Shown: one piece after another, positions 21,116-28,838 of the stretch | Numbering within the stretch: the stretch's first letter is position 1 | Layout: every line of letters begins with the position of its first letter | Source of the DNA: CAZTTG01 sp964615935 | GTDB taxonomy: Bacteria > Planctomycetota > UBA1135 > GCA-002686595 | DNA length: 64,000 nt | Direction: 5' to 3' | NCBI GenBank assembly: GCA_964615935.1 | Contig: CAZTTG010000011.1 | Span: 1-64,000, forward strand | Notes under the pieces: model-generated | What the model was told of the DNA's origin: nothing | Database searches by the model: none | Seen by the model: only the letters and a program-made list of their open reading frames with translations | Translations under genes and position numbers: made by a program

Positions 21116-22285
21116 ATGCGCAAGACGACCCTGTACGCCGCCCTCGCGGTCGGCGCCTCGCTGATGATGGCCGGCCGGGCGCCGGCCCAGGAGGTGCTCT
21201 ACGCCCTCTCCAGTGCCACCAGCCCGAGCCTCTACACGGTCGACCCCACGACGGGCAGCATCCAGAGCGCCGTGAGCATCACCGGCGAGGAGGCCCTCTT
21301 CGGCGGGCTGGCCTGGGACGGGAACGACCTCTACTCGATCGACGGCTACAACGACCCCAACTCGGACCGGACCTTCCGCATCGACGAGAACAGCGGGGCC
21401 GGGGTCGTAGTGGGCGATACCGGTTTCAACTGGAACTTCCGCTGCGTCTGCTTCCATCCGCAGACGGGCGTGCTGTTCGCCTCGACCGACAACAAGCTCT
21501 ACACCATCGATACGACCACGGGCGCCGCCACCCACGTCGCGGACATCAGCGGATCAACCCTGGATCAGATGACGGCCTTCGCCATCGACGCGACCGGCGT
21601 CGCCTACGGCACCGACATCGGCGGCAACGGCCTGTTCCGGATCGACCTGACCACCGGCGCGGCCACGCACCTCGGCGATCTGAACTACCCCGGCTCCTAC
21701 TTCCGCGACCTGGCCTTCGACTCCGCCGGCGCGCTGTGGTGCTGCGGGTCGGGCACGACGGCCCTGTACACCATCGACATCGCCGCCGTGTCGGTGACCT
21801 ACCAGTTCGCCACCGCAGGAACCTGGCAGGGCCTGGCCTTCAGCTCCGGCTGCCCGATGCCGGCCTTCTACTGCACGGCCAAGCAGAACTCCCTGGGCTG
21901 CACCCCGCAGATCTACTCCGGCGGCGGCATCCCCAGCCTCACCGACCCCAACCCCTTCCTCGTCGACGCCCTCAACGTCCTCAACAACAAGAACGGCGTC
22001 TTCTTCTACGGGCTCAACGGCCGCCACAACCTACCCTTCCAGGGCGGGTTCCTGTGCGTCTTCCCCCCCATCAAGCGCACCCCGGTGCAGAACAGCGGGG
22101 GCAACCCGCCCCCCGGTGATTGCTCGGGCACCTACTCCTTCGACTTCAACGCCTGGATGCAGGGCGGCAGCGATCCCAACCTCGGCCTGGGGGTCCAGGT
22201 CAACGGCCAGTACTGGTCCCGCGACCCCGCCAGCCCGAGCACGACCGGGCTGACCGACGCGATCGAGTTCTCGATCTGCCCCTAG
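21116..22285 (+). CDS. Secreted beta-propeller-like protein with Cys-rich C-terminal domain
   Basis: 389 aa with a Sec signal peptide (LYAALAVGASLMMAGRAPAQ). The central 240 residues contain repeated blades of the type LYTVDPTTGS, LYTIDTTTGAATHV, LFRIDLTTGAATHLGD and LYTIDIAAVS, suggesting a beta-propeller. From about residue 258 a separate domain begins with FYCTAKQNSLGCTPQI, contains GGFLCVFPP and GDCSGTYSFDFNAWM, and ends in GLTDAIEFSICP. Its paired cysteines imply disulfides and an extracytoplasmic location. I do not know a family name for this C-terminal domain; it may be a surface sorting or attachment module of this lineage. The start has an AAGGGAGG site. Confidence 0.82.
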   Translation: MRKTTLYAALAVGASLMMAGRAPAQEVLYALSSATSPSLYTVDPTTGSIQSAVSITGEEALFGGLAWDGNDLYSIDGYNDPNSDRTFRIDENSGAGVVVGDTGFNWNFRCVCFHPQTGVLFASTDNKLYTIDTTTGAATHVADISGSTLDQMTAFAIDATGVAYGTDIGGNGLFRIDLTTGAATHLGDLNYPGSYFRDLAFDSAGALWCCGSGTTALYTIDIAAVSVTYQFATAGTWQGLAFSSGCPMPAFYCTAKQNSLGCTPQIYSGGGIPSLTDPNPFLVDALNVLNNKNGVFFYGLNGRHNLPFQGGFLCVFPPIKRTPVQNSGGNPPPGDCSGTYSFDFNAWMQGGSDPNLGLGVQVNGQYWSRDPASPSTTGLTDAIEFSICP

Positions 22286-22309
22286 GGCGGTCTCGGCCAG
22301 GAGCGCGCG

Positions 22310-22948
22310 TCAGGCGACGGGCACCGCCTCGGTGCTCGCGCCGGCGCGCTCGAGCAGCTCGCGGTACCAGGCCACCGCCCCGGTCAGGACCGCCTCGGGC
22401 AGGGCGCGGGTTCCCCACACGATCGAGAGGGTGCGCAGCGTCTCCGGGCCGGTCTTGGTGCGCTGGGCGTCCTTCACCGCGTTGGCGCAGGGTCCCTCGG
22501 CGTCGTGCAAGCACGGCAGGCCCGCGACCGAGATGACCTGCCCGGAGGGGTTGAAGGCGTAGCTCGCGCCCTCGGCCCCCGGGGCGATGCGCAGCGGCTC
22601 CCGGGCACGCTCCAGGTCCACCACGCTGATGGGCAGCCCGCTGTGGTAGGAGGCCGCGTTGCAGGCGTCCACGCAGAGGTTGATCGAGGCGAGGCGTCCC
22701 TCGTCGGCTGCGCGCACCAGGTACTCGGAGGAGGGCTTGCCGCGGCCGGTGGGCCGGTAGCCGCCGCAGCGCAGCAGGTTGCGCACCTCGAGGCGGATCT
22801 CCTCGGCGCGGGCCACGGGAGCCGTCGAGTCGGGCCGCAGGAGGGCGGTCAGCCACTCCGGGGAGGCCAGCTCGCCCAGGGGCCGCGGCAGATGGGTCGC
22901 GAAGCAGGCGGGGAGCAGGAGGGGATGGGGTTCGAGCTTCAACGACAT
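22310..22948 (-). CDS. Stand-alone B3/B4 tRNA-binding-domain protein
   Basis: 212 aa soluble protein consisting almost entirely of a B3/B4 domain, the fold found in the editing module of the phenylalanyl-tRNA synthetase beta subunit. Typical features are an N-terminal helical part, SSEYLVRAADEGRLASINLCVDACNAASYHSGLPISVVDLE and a later AFNPSGQVISVAGLPCLHDAEGPCANAVKDAQRT. Stand-alone versions are widespread; trans-editing of mischarged tRNA has been suggested for such proteins but is not established. Divergent from the MFS transporter with a 68-base gap. Confidence 0.8.
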   Translation of the reverse strand: MSLKLEPHPLLLPACFATHLPRPLGELASPEWLTALLRPDSTAPVARAEEIRLEVRNLLRCGGYRPTGRGKPSSEYLVRAADEGRLASINLCVDACNAASYHSGLPISVVDLERAREPLRIAPGAEGASYAFNPSGQVISVAGLPCLHDAEGPCANAVKDAQRTKTGPETLRTLSIVWGTRALPEAVLTGAVAWYRELLERAGASTEAVPVA

Positions 22949-23016
22949 GACCGGGAAGGCGCCTTACCTCGGCCGATCGATGGCGCGCGGCGGGCCGCTG
23001 GCGTAGCGTACGGTCC

Positions 23017-24294
23017 ATGCTCGGCGTGGTGCGGCGGAATCCGGAGTTCGGCAAGCTGTGGCTCTCGCAGCTCGTCAGCCAGTTCGGCAACTGGCTCAAC
23101 CGGATCGCCATCCTGGCCCTGATCGGGAGCCTGAGCGGGGAGGAGGGAGGCGCGCAGGCGGTGCTGGGATTGGGGGCTCTCTACGCCTTCGAGCTGGCCA
23201 TCCGCATGCTCCCGGCCGCGGTCTTCGGCCCACTGGCCGGCCCCCTGGCCGACCGGATCTCGCGCCTCCACCTGATGATCGCCTCCGACGTCCTGCGGGC
23301 GCTGGTGGTGCTGGCCATGATCTGGGTCCGCGAGGCGGGCCAGCTCCCGATCCTCTACGCCCTGCTCGTGGCCCAGATGAGCCTGAGCGTCTTCTTCGAG
23401 GCCGCCCGCTCGGCCTCGGTCCCCAACACCGTGTCCAAGGAGGATCTTCACGAGGCCTACGCCCTCTCGGCCGTCACCTGGAGCCTGATGTTGACCCTCG
23501 GCACGCTGGCCAGCGCTGCGGGCATCCAGCTCCTGGGCGTGCGCGGGCTCTTCGTGGCCGACGCGGCCACCTACCTGATCAGCGTCGGCTTCCTCCTGCG
23601 GCTGAAGCTCCCGCCCATGCCGGTCCAGGTGGAGCCCTTCCGGTGGCGGGACGTCTTCCTGATGACCGAGCTGCGCCGCGCCCTGGAGCACGTGCGGGGG
23701 CTGGGGCTGCTCCCGGTGCTGGCCACCAAGAGCTTCTGGGGACCGGCCGGCGGTTTCCTGGTCGTGCTCGCCCTGGCCGGGAAGGTGCGCTTCGCCGGCG
23801 AGGGCGCGGCGACCGGCGGGGAGGGGCTGGCCGTGGCCGCGGGCTCGGCCACCGCCATCCTGTACGCCGCCCGCGGACTGGGCACCGGGATCGGCCCCGT
23901 CCTGGGGAGGCGCCTCCTGGGCAGCACCGATCGCGGCCTGCGGCTGGCCATCCACCTCGGGTTCCTGGTGGCGGCCGTCGGCTACGCCTTCTTCGGCTTC
24001 ACCACCACCCTGGGCTGGGCCTCGGCCTGGGTGCTGTTCGCCCACGTGGGCGGCAGCGCGGTGTGGGTCTCCTCCACCACCATCTGGCAGCGCCGCGTGG
24101 ACGACGCCTTCCGCGGCCGTGTCTTCGCCCTCGAGTTCCTCGGCATGACGCTGGCCATCTCGCTCTTCGGCGCGGTGGCGGGCCTCCTTTTCGACCTCGG
24201 CCAGTCCCTGCGGCTCGCGGTGTGGGCCCTGTCCGGACTGGTCCTGATCCTGGGGGCCCTCTGGGGGGTGGCGGCGCGCCGGAGCGGGCCCTGA
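23017..24294 (+). CDS. MFS transporter (EntS-like exporter family)
   Basis: 425 aa with about 12 membrane helices. The start FGKLWLSQLVSQFGNWLNRIA and the loop GPLAGPLADRISRLHLM fit the MFS_3 group that includes enterobactin exporters and macrolide efflux proteins. A second half with VDDAFRGRVFALEF carries the repeated loop motif. It probably exports a small molecule; the substrate is not indicated. ATG at 23017. The stop codon overlaps the start of a hairpin. Confidence 0.9.
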   Translation: MLGVVRRNPEFGKLWLSQLVSQFGNWLNRIAILALIGSLSGEEGGAQAVLGLGALYAFELAIRMLPAAVFGPLAGPLADRISRLHLMIASDVLRALVVLAMIWVREAGQLPILYALLVAQMSLSVFFEAARSASVPNTVSKEDLHEAYALSAVTWSLMLTLGTLASAAGIQLLGVRGLFVADAATYLISVGFLLRLKLPPMPVQVEPFRWRDVFLMTELRRALEHVRGLGLLPVLATKSFWGPAGGFLVVLALAGKVRFAGEGAATGGEGLAVAAGSATAILYAARGLGTGIGPVLGRRLLGSTDRGLRLAIHLGFLVAAVGYAFFGFTTTLGWASAWVLFAHVGGSAVWVSSTTIWQRRVDDAFRGRVFALEFLGMTLAISLFGAVAGLLFDLGQSLRLAVWALSGLVLILGALWGVAARRSGP

Positions 24295-24329
24295 TCGGTC
24301 CAAACCGGGGACGGCCCAGTGGACCGATC
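24293..24329 (+). terminator. Hairpin at the end of the MFS gene
   Basis: GATCGGTCC (24293-24301) pairs perfectly with GGACCGATC (24321-24329) around a 19-base loop. The stem starts inside the stop codon of the MFS gene. Most likely a terminator or RNA-stabilising stem; no T-tract. Confidence 0.45.
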
Positions 24330-24376
24330 GGGGCAGGATTCCCGCCTGCAGAGCGCCCGCCCATACCGGGTCCGAA

Positions 24377-24417
24377 GGCCCCGGTTCGAATCGCCCAAAC
24401 CCGCTTGAACCGGGGCC
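24377..24417 (+). terminator. 11-bp stem hairpin
   Basis: GGCCCCGGTTC (24377-24387) pairs perfectly with GAACCGGGGCC (24407-24417), again around a 19-base loop. It contains GGTTCGAATC, which mimics a tRNA T-arm, but no tRNA can be folded here. Possible second terminator or a protein-binding palindrome. Confidence 0.45.
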
Positions 24418-24452
24418 AATCGGGTCCAATAGCAGCCTGAGAGAGACTCACG

Positions 24453-24504
24453 CAGGGCCGGAGCCCATAAGGCAACCGGAGAGGCCGGTGGCTCCGGTGC
24501 CCTG
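24453..24504 (+). ncRNA. Candidate structured RNA element
   Basis: A two-part outer stem pairs CAGGGC (24453-24458) with GCCCTG (24499-24504) and CGGAGCC (24459-24465) with GGCTCCG (24490-24496), with a GT bulge on one side. Inside it ACCGG-AGAGG-CCGGT (24475-24489) forms a second hairpin stacked directly on the outer stem. It lies about 180 bases before the HAD phosphatase gene. It matches no RNA family I recognise (not SRP RNA, tmRNA, RNase P or a common riboswitch core). In such GC-rich DNA some pairing is expected by chance. Confidence 0.3.
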
Positions 24505-24683
24505 CAACGCGAGTGCATCTGCAGAGGCGGGGCACATGGGAGGGTGGCTCCCGGTCGGAAGCCAGGGAGTCGCCGCGAGCTCCCGCCCCGCATCCTTCCT
24601 CCTTTCTGTAGGGCCGGTCGGTGGATTCCCCTCACCGGCCGGCCCGTTCCGCGTCCGGGCCGGGTGGTGTACCGTACGGGCCC

Positions 24684-25355
24684 ATGCCGCCCCACCCCTT
24701 CGGAGCCCTGCTCTTCGACCTCGACGGGACCCTGGTCGATTCGATCGCGGACATCGCCGCCTCGGCCAACCGGGCCCTGGTCCGCCTGGGGCTCGAGCCC
24801 CTGCCCGAGGCGAGCGTGCAGGGCTACGTGGGCCGCGGCGCGCGCAACCTGATGCGATCCTGCCTGGGCGGCGAGGAGGAGCGGGTCGATCGGGCGCTGG
24901 CGCTCTTCGCCGAGGACTACGCGCAGCACGCCCTCGACCGGACCGCGCCCTATCCGGGGGTGGTCGAACTCCTCGAGGGGATCGAGCTCCCCATGGCGGT
25001 GGTGTCCAACAAGCCCACTCGCTTCTGCCGACAGATCGTCGATGGGCTGGGCCTGGCGAAGCACTTCGCTCTGGTCATGGGCGACGGCTCCTGCCCCGAG
25101 CGCAAGCCCTCGCCCGCGCCCTTCCTCCGGGCCATGGAGGAGCTGGGCGTGGAGCCCTCGCGCGGCCTGGTCGTCGGCGACGGCCTGCCCGATCTCGTCG
25201 GCGGCCGCGCCGCGGGCATGAAGACCTGCGCCGCGCTGTGGGGATTGACCCCGCGCGAAGCCCTGCTGGCGGAGCGGCCCGACTTCGCGGTCGAGAGCGC
25301 GAGCGAGCTGGCGGCCCTGGTCGCCGGGCGCGGCGCGCGCGCGGGCGACAGCTGA
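24684..25355 (+). CDS. HAD-family phosphatase, phosphoglycolate-phosphatase-like
   Basis: 223 aa. Haloacid dehalogenase fold with motif I DLDGTLVDS (nucleophile and acid/base Asp at about 12 and 14), motif II in VVSNKPT, the Lys in RKPSPAPF and motif IV VVGDGLPD. Motif IV has Gly where most relatives have Ser. A helical cap lies between motifs I and II. Closest in style to Gph, which clears 2-phosphoglycolate, but other sugar phosphates or nucleotides are possible. The ATG at 24684 has no strong ribosome-binding site. The gene at 25380 follows after 24 bases on the same strand. Confidence 0.88.
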   Translation: MPPHPFGALLFDLDGTLVDSIADIAASANRALVRLGLEPLPEASVQGYVGRGARNLMRSCLGGEEERVDRALALFAEDYAQHALDRTAPYPGVVELLEGIELPMAVVSNKPTRFCRQIVDGLGLAKHFALVMGDGSCPERKPSPAPFLRAMEELGVEPSRGLVVGDGLPDLVGGRAAGMKTCAALWGLTPREALLAERPDFAVESASELAALVAGRGARAGDS

Positions 25356-25379
25356 TCACCTCCACACCGAAGGGCCCGG

Positions 25380-27029
25380 ATGAAGCGCGCTGCACTCCCG
25401 CTCGCCCTGCTCGGCCTGATCCTCTTCGCGGTCTGGCAGCGCGCCTCGACGCCGGGCGAGGAGGTCGAGGGCCGCCCGGCCCCCGGGGCATCGGCACCGC
25501 CAAAGGACGAGGGGGACGCGCCGCCGGTCGCCCTGAAGCCCGTGCCGGACGGGACGGGGGAGCGCGAGGCAATCGCCGATCGGAACGCGCGCGCCGAGGG
25601 GCCTCACGGGGTGACGCCGAGCGCGGGCTCGGGTCCACCGCTGCTGACGGGCCGCGTCCTCGACGTCGCCGGCGAGCCCGTGGTGGACACGCACCTGCAC
25701 GCGATGGTCGATCGCGATGGAGCCCGGCTGCGCGGCCAGCCCCTGCGGCTCGACGGGGAGGGGCGCTTCGCATGGGGGCTCGCCAACCTGCCGCGGCCCC
25801 TGGAGGGCATGCGCTTCACGGTGATCATGCGGGAGGCGCGCGCGATCCGGTGGGTCGCCGAGGCGCGGATTCCCGAGCTCGACGACGGCGCGAGACACGA
25901 CCTGGGCGATCTGCGGCTGCGGGAGCACGCGGGCTCGATCGTCGGCCGGGCGGTCGACGTCGAGGGCCGGCTCATCGACGACGAGGATATCGAGGTGGCC
26001 GCCTTCGACGCGGCCGGTCGGCGGATCGAGCGCTGCCGCGCGCGCGGCGGGGTCTTCGCCCTGGATTGCCTGGTGTCCGGCGAGGTCGAGCTCCGCGCCG
26101 AAACGGACACCCGGTTCCAACGTGACGAGCTCCGCGCCCGCGCCGGCGACGAGGTGGTCGTCGTCCTGGTGGAAGGCGGCGTGATCTCGGGGAGCCTGGT
26201 CTTCGGAGAGCAGCATCCGCGGGGGGCCTTCGCCGTGCGCGCGGCCCCCGCCGGAACCGAGGAGCGCGGCCGGTACGGGGGGGTCGAGGAGGACGGGAGG
26301 TTCCGGATCTACGGCCTGCCCTCGGGCCGCTACCGCTTCGAGCTGGTGCGCTCCGAGCTCCCGCTGCTGACCGTCCAGGACATCGAGGTGGTCCTCGCAA
26401 AGACCACGCGCGACCCGCGCCTGGAGAACATCCATCTGGCGGCCCTCGTGCGACCCATCGCGATCCTGGTCTGCAGCGAGGCGGGCTCGCCGATCGACGG
26501 CGCCTACGTGGACCTCGAGCAGGGCGGCGCCCTGGCGCGCGAGCGCACGGAGGACGGGCGCTGCACGCACTGGCTGCCGGCGGAGGGCACCGCGCGTCTC
26601 CTGGTCAGCGCTGAGCGGTATCGTCCGGAGATCGTCGATCCCGCGCTCGAGGACCTCACCATCGTCCTGAAGCCGGGGATCCCCCTCGAGCTGCAGTCCG
26701 ACCGCCGCGTCGTCCAGGACGAGGGGGCGACAGGGGCTCAGCTCCGCCTGCGGCTCGAAGCATCCCACGCCGGGCCGGCTTGGCTGCACGACGTGGATCT
26801 GCCGATGCACTTCGGAGCGGGTGATCCCCTGCACGTCGTCTTCCCGGCCCCGGGGGTCTATCGGCTGCACGTGCGCGTCCTACGGCGCTTCGGCACCTAT
26901 CTGGGCGTCAGCCCCGGCGATCGCTTCGTCGCGACGGACACCCTCCTCGAGGTGCGCGAGGGCGACGCGAGGTCCCGGCTCTGGCTCGCCATGCCGGCGG
27001 ATCTCTTCCAGTTCGCGTCGGGGCGATGA
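25380..27029 (+). CDS. Membrane-anchored carboxypeptidase-regulatory-like repeat protein
   Basis: 549 aa. An N-terminal hydrophobic helix (LPLALLGLILFAVW) anchors or exports the protein, followed by a Pro/Glu-rich linker. Beta-sandwich units of the carboxypeptidase-regulatory type follow, e.g. GRVLDVAGEPVVDTHLH and GRAVDVEGRLIDDEDIEVAAFD, with Tyr/Arg-rich strand ends such as GLPSGRYRFELV. The repeats resemble those fused to sigma factors at 5071 and 60607 but no sigma domain is present. Function unknown; recognition of an envelope ligand or structural role is inferred. It follows the HAD phosphatase at 24 bases and is convergent with ada. Confidence 0.78.
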   Translation: MKRAALPLALLGLILFAVWQRASTPGEEVEGRPAPGASAPPKDEGDAPPVALKPVPDGTGEREAIADRNARAEGPHGVTPSAGSGPPLLTGRVLDVAGEPVVDTHLHAMVDRDGARLRGQPLRLDGEGRFAWGLANLPRPLEGMRFTVIMREARAIRWVAEARIPELDDGARHDLGDLRLREHAGSIVGRAVDVEGRLIDDEDIEVAAFDAAGRRIERCRARGGVFALDCLVSGEVELRAETDTRFQRDELRARAGDEVVVVLVEGGVISGSLVFGEQHPRGAFAVRAAPAGTEERGRYGGVEEDGRFRIYGLPSGRYRFELVRSELPLLTVQDIEVVLAKTTRDPRLENIHLAALVRPIAILVCSEAGSPIDGAYVDLEQGGALARERTEDGRCTHWLPAEGTARLLVSAERYRPEIVDPALEDLTIVLKPGIPLELQSDRRVVQDEGATGAQLRLRLEASHAGPAWLHDVDLPMHFGAGDPLHVVFPAPGVYRLHVRVLRRFGTYLGVSPGDRFVATDTLLEVREGDARSRLWLAMPADLFQFASGR

Positions 27030-27059
27030 GAGGCGCACCGGCGCCGCGGCCCGAGCCCG

Positions 27060-28139
27060 TCACGCCGGCCCGGATCGCTCGCCTCCGCCCGCGGCCCGGT
27101 GGAAGGGAAGCACCCCCGACCCCTCGGTCGCGCCCTCCAGCTCGAGCAGCCAGCGCTTGCGCCAGACCCCGCCGCCGTAGCCCGACAGCGCCCCGTCCTT
27201 GCGCACCACGCGGTGGCAGGGGATGGCGATGGCCACGCGGTTCTGGCCGTTGGCGCGGCCCACGGCGCGGCGCGCGTCGGGGCGACCCACCTCGGTCGCG
27301 ATCTGATCGTAGCTGCGGGTCTGGCCGTAGGGGATGCGCTGCAGGGCGGTCCACACCGCGACCTGGAAGGGGGTCCCGGGCGCGTCGATCGGCACGCTGA
27401 AATCGCGCAGCTCGCCGGCGAACCAGGCCGCGAGCTCGGCCTCGAGCCGGTCGAGGAGCTCGCTCGTGCCGGGCACTACCGGCGCGTCGAACCAGCGCGA
27501 GAGGGCCCGCGTCTGGCCGGGCATGCCGCGCCGGTCGACGAACTCGAGCAGGGCGATGCCGCGCGGGCTGGAGCAGGCCACCAGCGGACCGATGGGGCTC
27601 GAGAGGATCCGGCCCCGCAGGCACTCGGAGTCGCGCGCCCGACCCGGCGGCGCGCCGAAGAGCTGCCGGAAGGCCTCCCGGAAGCCGCTCTCGGACTCAT
27701 AGCCGCTGTCGCGGGCCGCCGCGCCCGGACCCGCCCCCTCGCGCAGCCCGTCGTGGGCCAGCCCCAGGGCGCGCGCTCGCTGCCAAGCCTGGAAGGTCAT
27801 GCCGAAGTTCTCCCGGAAGTAGCGCCGCATGCGGCTGGGGCTGACGTCCATGGCCGCCAGATCGGCGTCGGTCAGGCGGCGGGCGCCCTCCCGCTCGAGG
27901 CGCCCGAGGACCCGCTCCACCCAGGCCGGGCGAGCCCCCCGCGCCTCCCGGGGGCGGCAGCGCTTGCAGGGCCGGAAGCCGGCCCGCTCGGCCTCCGCGG
28001 CGGTGGCGAAGTACTCCACGTTCTCGGGCCGGGGCCGGCGCGCCGGGCAGCTCGGCCGGCAGAAGACGCCGGTGGTGCGGACCCCCAGGAAGAAGATCCC
28101 CTCGTAGCTCGCGTCCCGCGCCAGCAGGGCGCGGTACAT
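27060..28139 (-). CDS. ada: Ada: DNA alkylation-repair methyltransferase and transcription activator
   Basis: About 359 aa. The N-terminal zinc domain carries the methyl-accepting cysteines (VFCRPSC and PCKRC). An AraC-type helix-turn-helix region follows (LAAMDVSPSRMRRYFRENFGMTFQAW). The C-terminal O6-alkylguanine-DNA alkyltransferase has the active Cys in IAIPCHRVV and a preceding RAVGRANGQN. The protein repairs alkylated bases and, once methylated on a phosphotriester-derived group, activates repair genes. ATG at 28139 is chosen; GTG at 28166 or 28202 would add 9 or 21 residues. It lies just downstream of the PilM/PilO-like gene cluster on the same strand, possibly by chance. Confidence 0.95.
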   Translation of the reverse strand: MYRALLARDASYEGIFFLGVRTTGVFCRPSCPARRPRPENVEYFATAAEAERAGFRPCKRCRPREARGARPAWVERVLGRLEREGARRLTDADLAAMDVSPSRMRRYFRENFGMTFQAWQRARALGLAHDGLREGAGPGAAARDSGYESESGFREAFRQLFGAPPGRARDSECLRGRILSSPIGPLVACSSPRGIALLEFVDRRGMPGQTRALSRWFDAPVVPGTSELLDRLEAELAAWFAGELRDFSVPIDAPGTPFQVAVWTALQRIPYGQTRSYDQIATEVGRPDARRAVGRANGQNRVAIAIPCHRVVRKDGALSGYGGGVWRKRWLLELEGATEGSGVLPFHRAAGGGERSGPA

Positions 28140-28217
28140 CTCGGAGCGCGGCGGCAGCTTCTTCACGCCCCGATTCTCGGGGCGGCCGCCGAGGGCGTCC
28201 ACCGATTCCTGAACGCG

Positions 28218-28823
28218 CTATTCCATTTCGGCCCGCTGTCGGGAGGTGACCACGACCTCCCACTTCCACAGGTCGTCGCTGACCTCGTGCTCCTTGATGC
28301 GCTGGCGGGGCTCCAGTTTGACGCTGGTGACGCGCATCCGGTGGCTGTCCTCCTCCAGCTTGTAGAGGAAGTTGGCGATTTTCACGCGCTCGGCGCCGCG
28401 GTCGGCCTCGGCCGGCTTGACCGTGTAGCGGTAGTCGACGATGTTGCCCCCGAGCGGATCCTCGCGCGTGCTGATGTCGACGTTCCCGAGCTTGACGTCC
28501 CGGTTGTCCTGGGCGCGCGCGCGGATGTAGCTCTCCGGGTTCGCCTCGCCGATCAGTAGGTCGCCGCGGACCTGATCGTAGAGCTTGGTGTGCTGCATCG
28601 AGAGGACCTGGATGCCGCGCGCCAGGAGGGGGACCTCGGTCACGAGGGCCTCCTCCATGGCGATCCGGTCCAGGTGGACGTTCCAGCCCAGGTAGCCCAG
28701 CACGATGGCGCCCGTCACCGACAGCACCATGATCCAGCGGGCGAGGTTCAGCCGGAGCCTCCAGCCGATGAAGCCCAGGGCGAGGCAGAAGGCCGCGATC
28801 CAGATCCAGTTGGTGAGAGTCAT
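28218..28823 (-). CDS. PilO/GspM-like inner-membrane protein
   Basis: 201 aa with two N-terminal hydrophobic helices (about 5-22 and 30-48) and an extracytoplasmic remainder. The segment VKIANFLYKLEEDSHRMRVTSVKLEP resembles the ferredoxin-like core of PilO/GspM proteins, which bridge the inner-membrane platform of type IV pili or type II secretion. Similarity is weak and rests partly on position: it directly follows a PilM/PilN-like fusion (15-base gap). Alternative: lineage-specific membrane protein. Confidence 0.6.
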   Translation of the reverse strand: MTLTNWIWIAAFCLALGFIGWRLRLNLARWIMVLSVTGAIVLGYLGWNVHLDRIAMEEALVTEVPLLARGIQVLSMQHTKLYDQVRGDLLIGEANPESYIRARAQDNRDVKLGNVDISTREDPLGGNIVDYRYTVKPAEADRGAERVKIANFLYKLEEDSHRMRVTSVKLEPRQRIKEHEVSDDLWKWEVVVTSRQRAEME

Positions 28824-28838
28824 GTCGCCCGCCTCTTC

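Larger units (their letters stand above)
24295..24683. other. 389-base gene-free stretch with several hairpins
   Basis: No convincing coding sequence lies between the MFS gene and the HAD phosphatase. It holds three separate inverted-repeat structures (24293-24329, 24377-24417, 24453-24504, listed individually). The distal part (24505-24683), including a GC-rich purine/pyrimidine mix before the phosphatase start, shows nothing recognisable. A long open frame through the region (24488-26125) overlaps the real phosphatase in another frame and is rejected. Confidence 0.6.

Noticed and set aside
24377..24417. GGTTCGAATC resembling a tRNA T-arm
   Set aside because: The five bases on each side cannot form the T-stem and no acceptor, D or anticodon arm can be folded; the sequence is better explained by the 11-bp hairpin.
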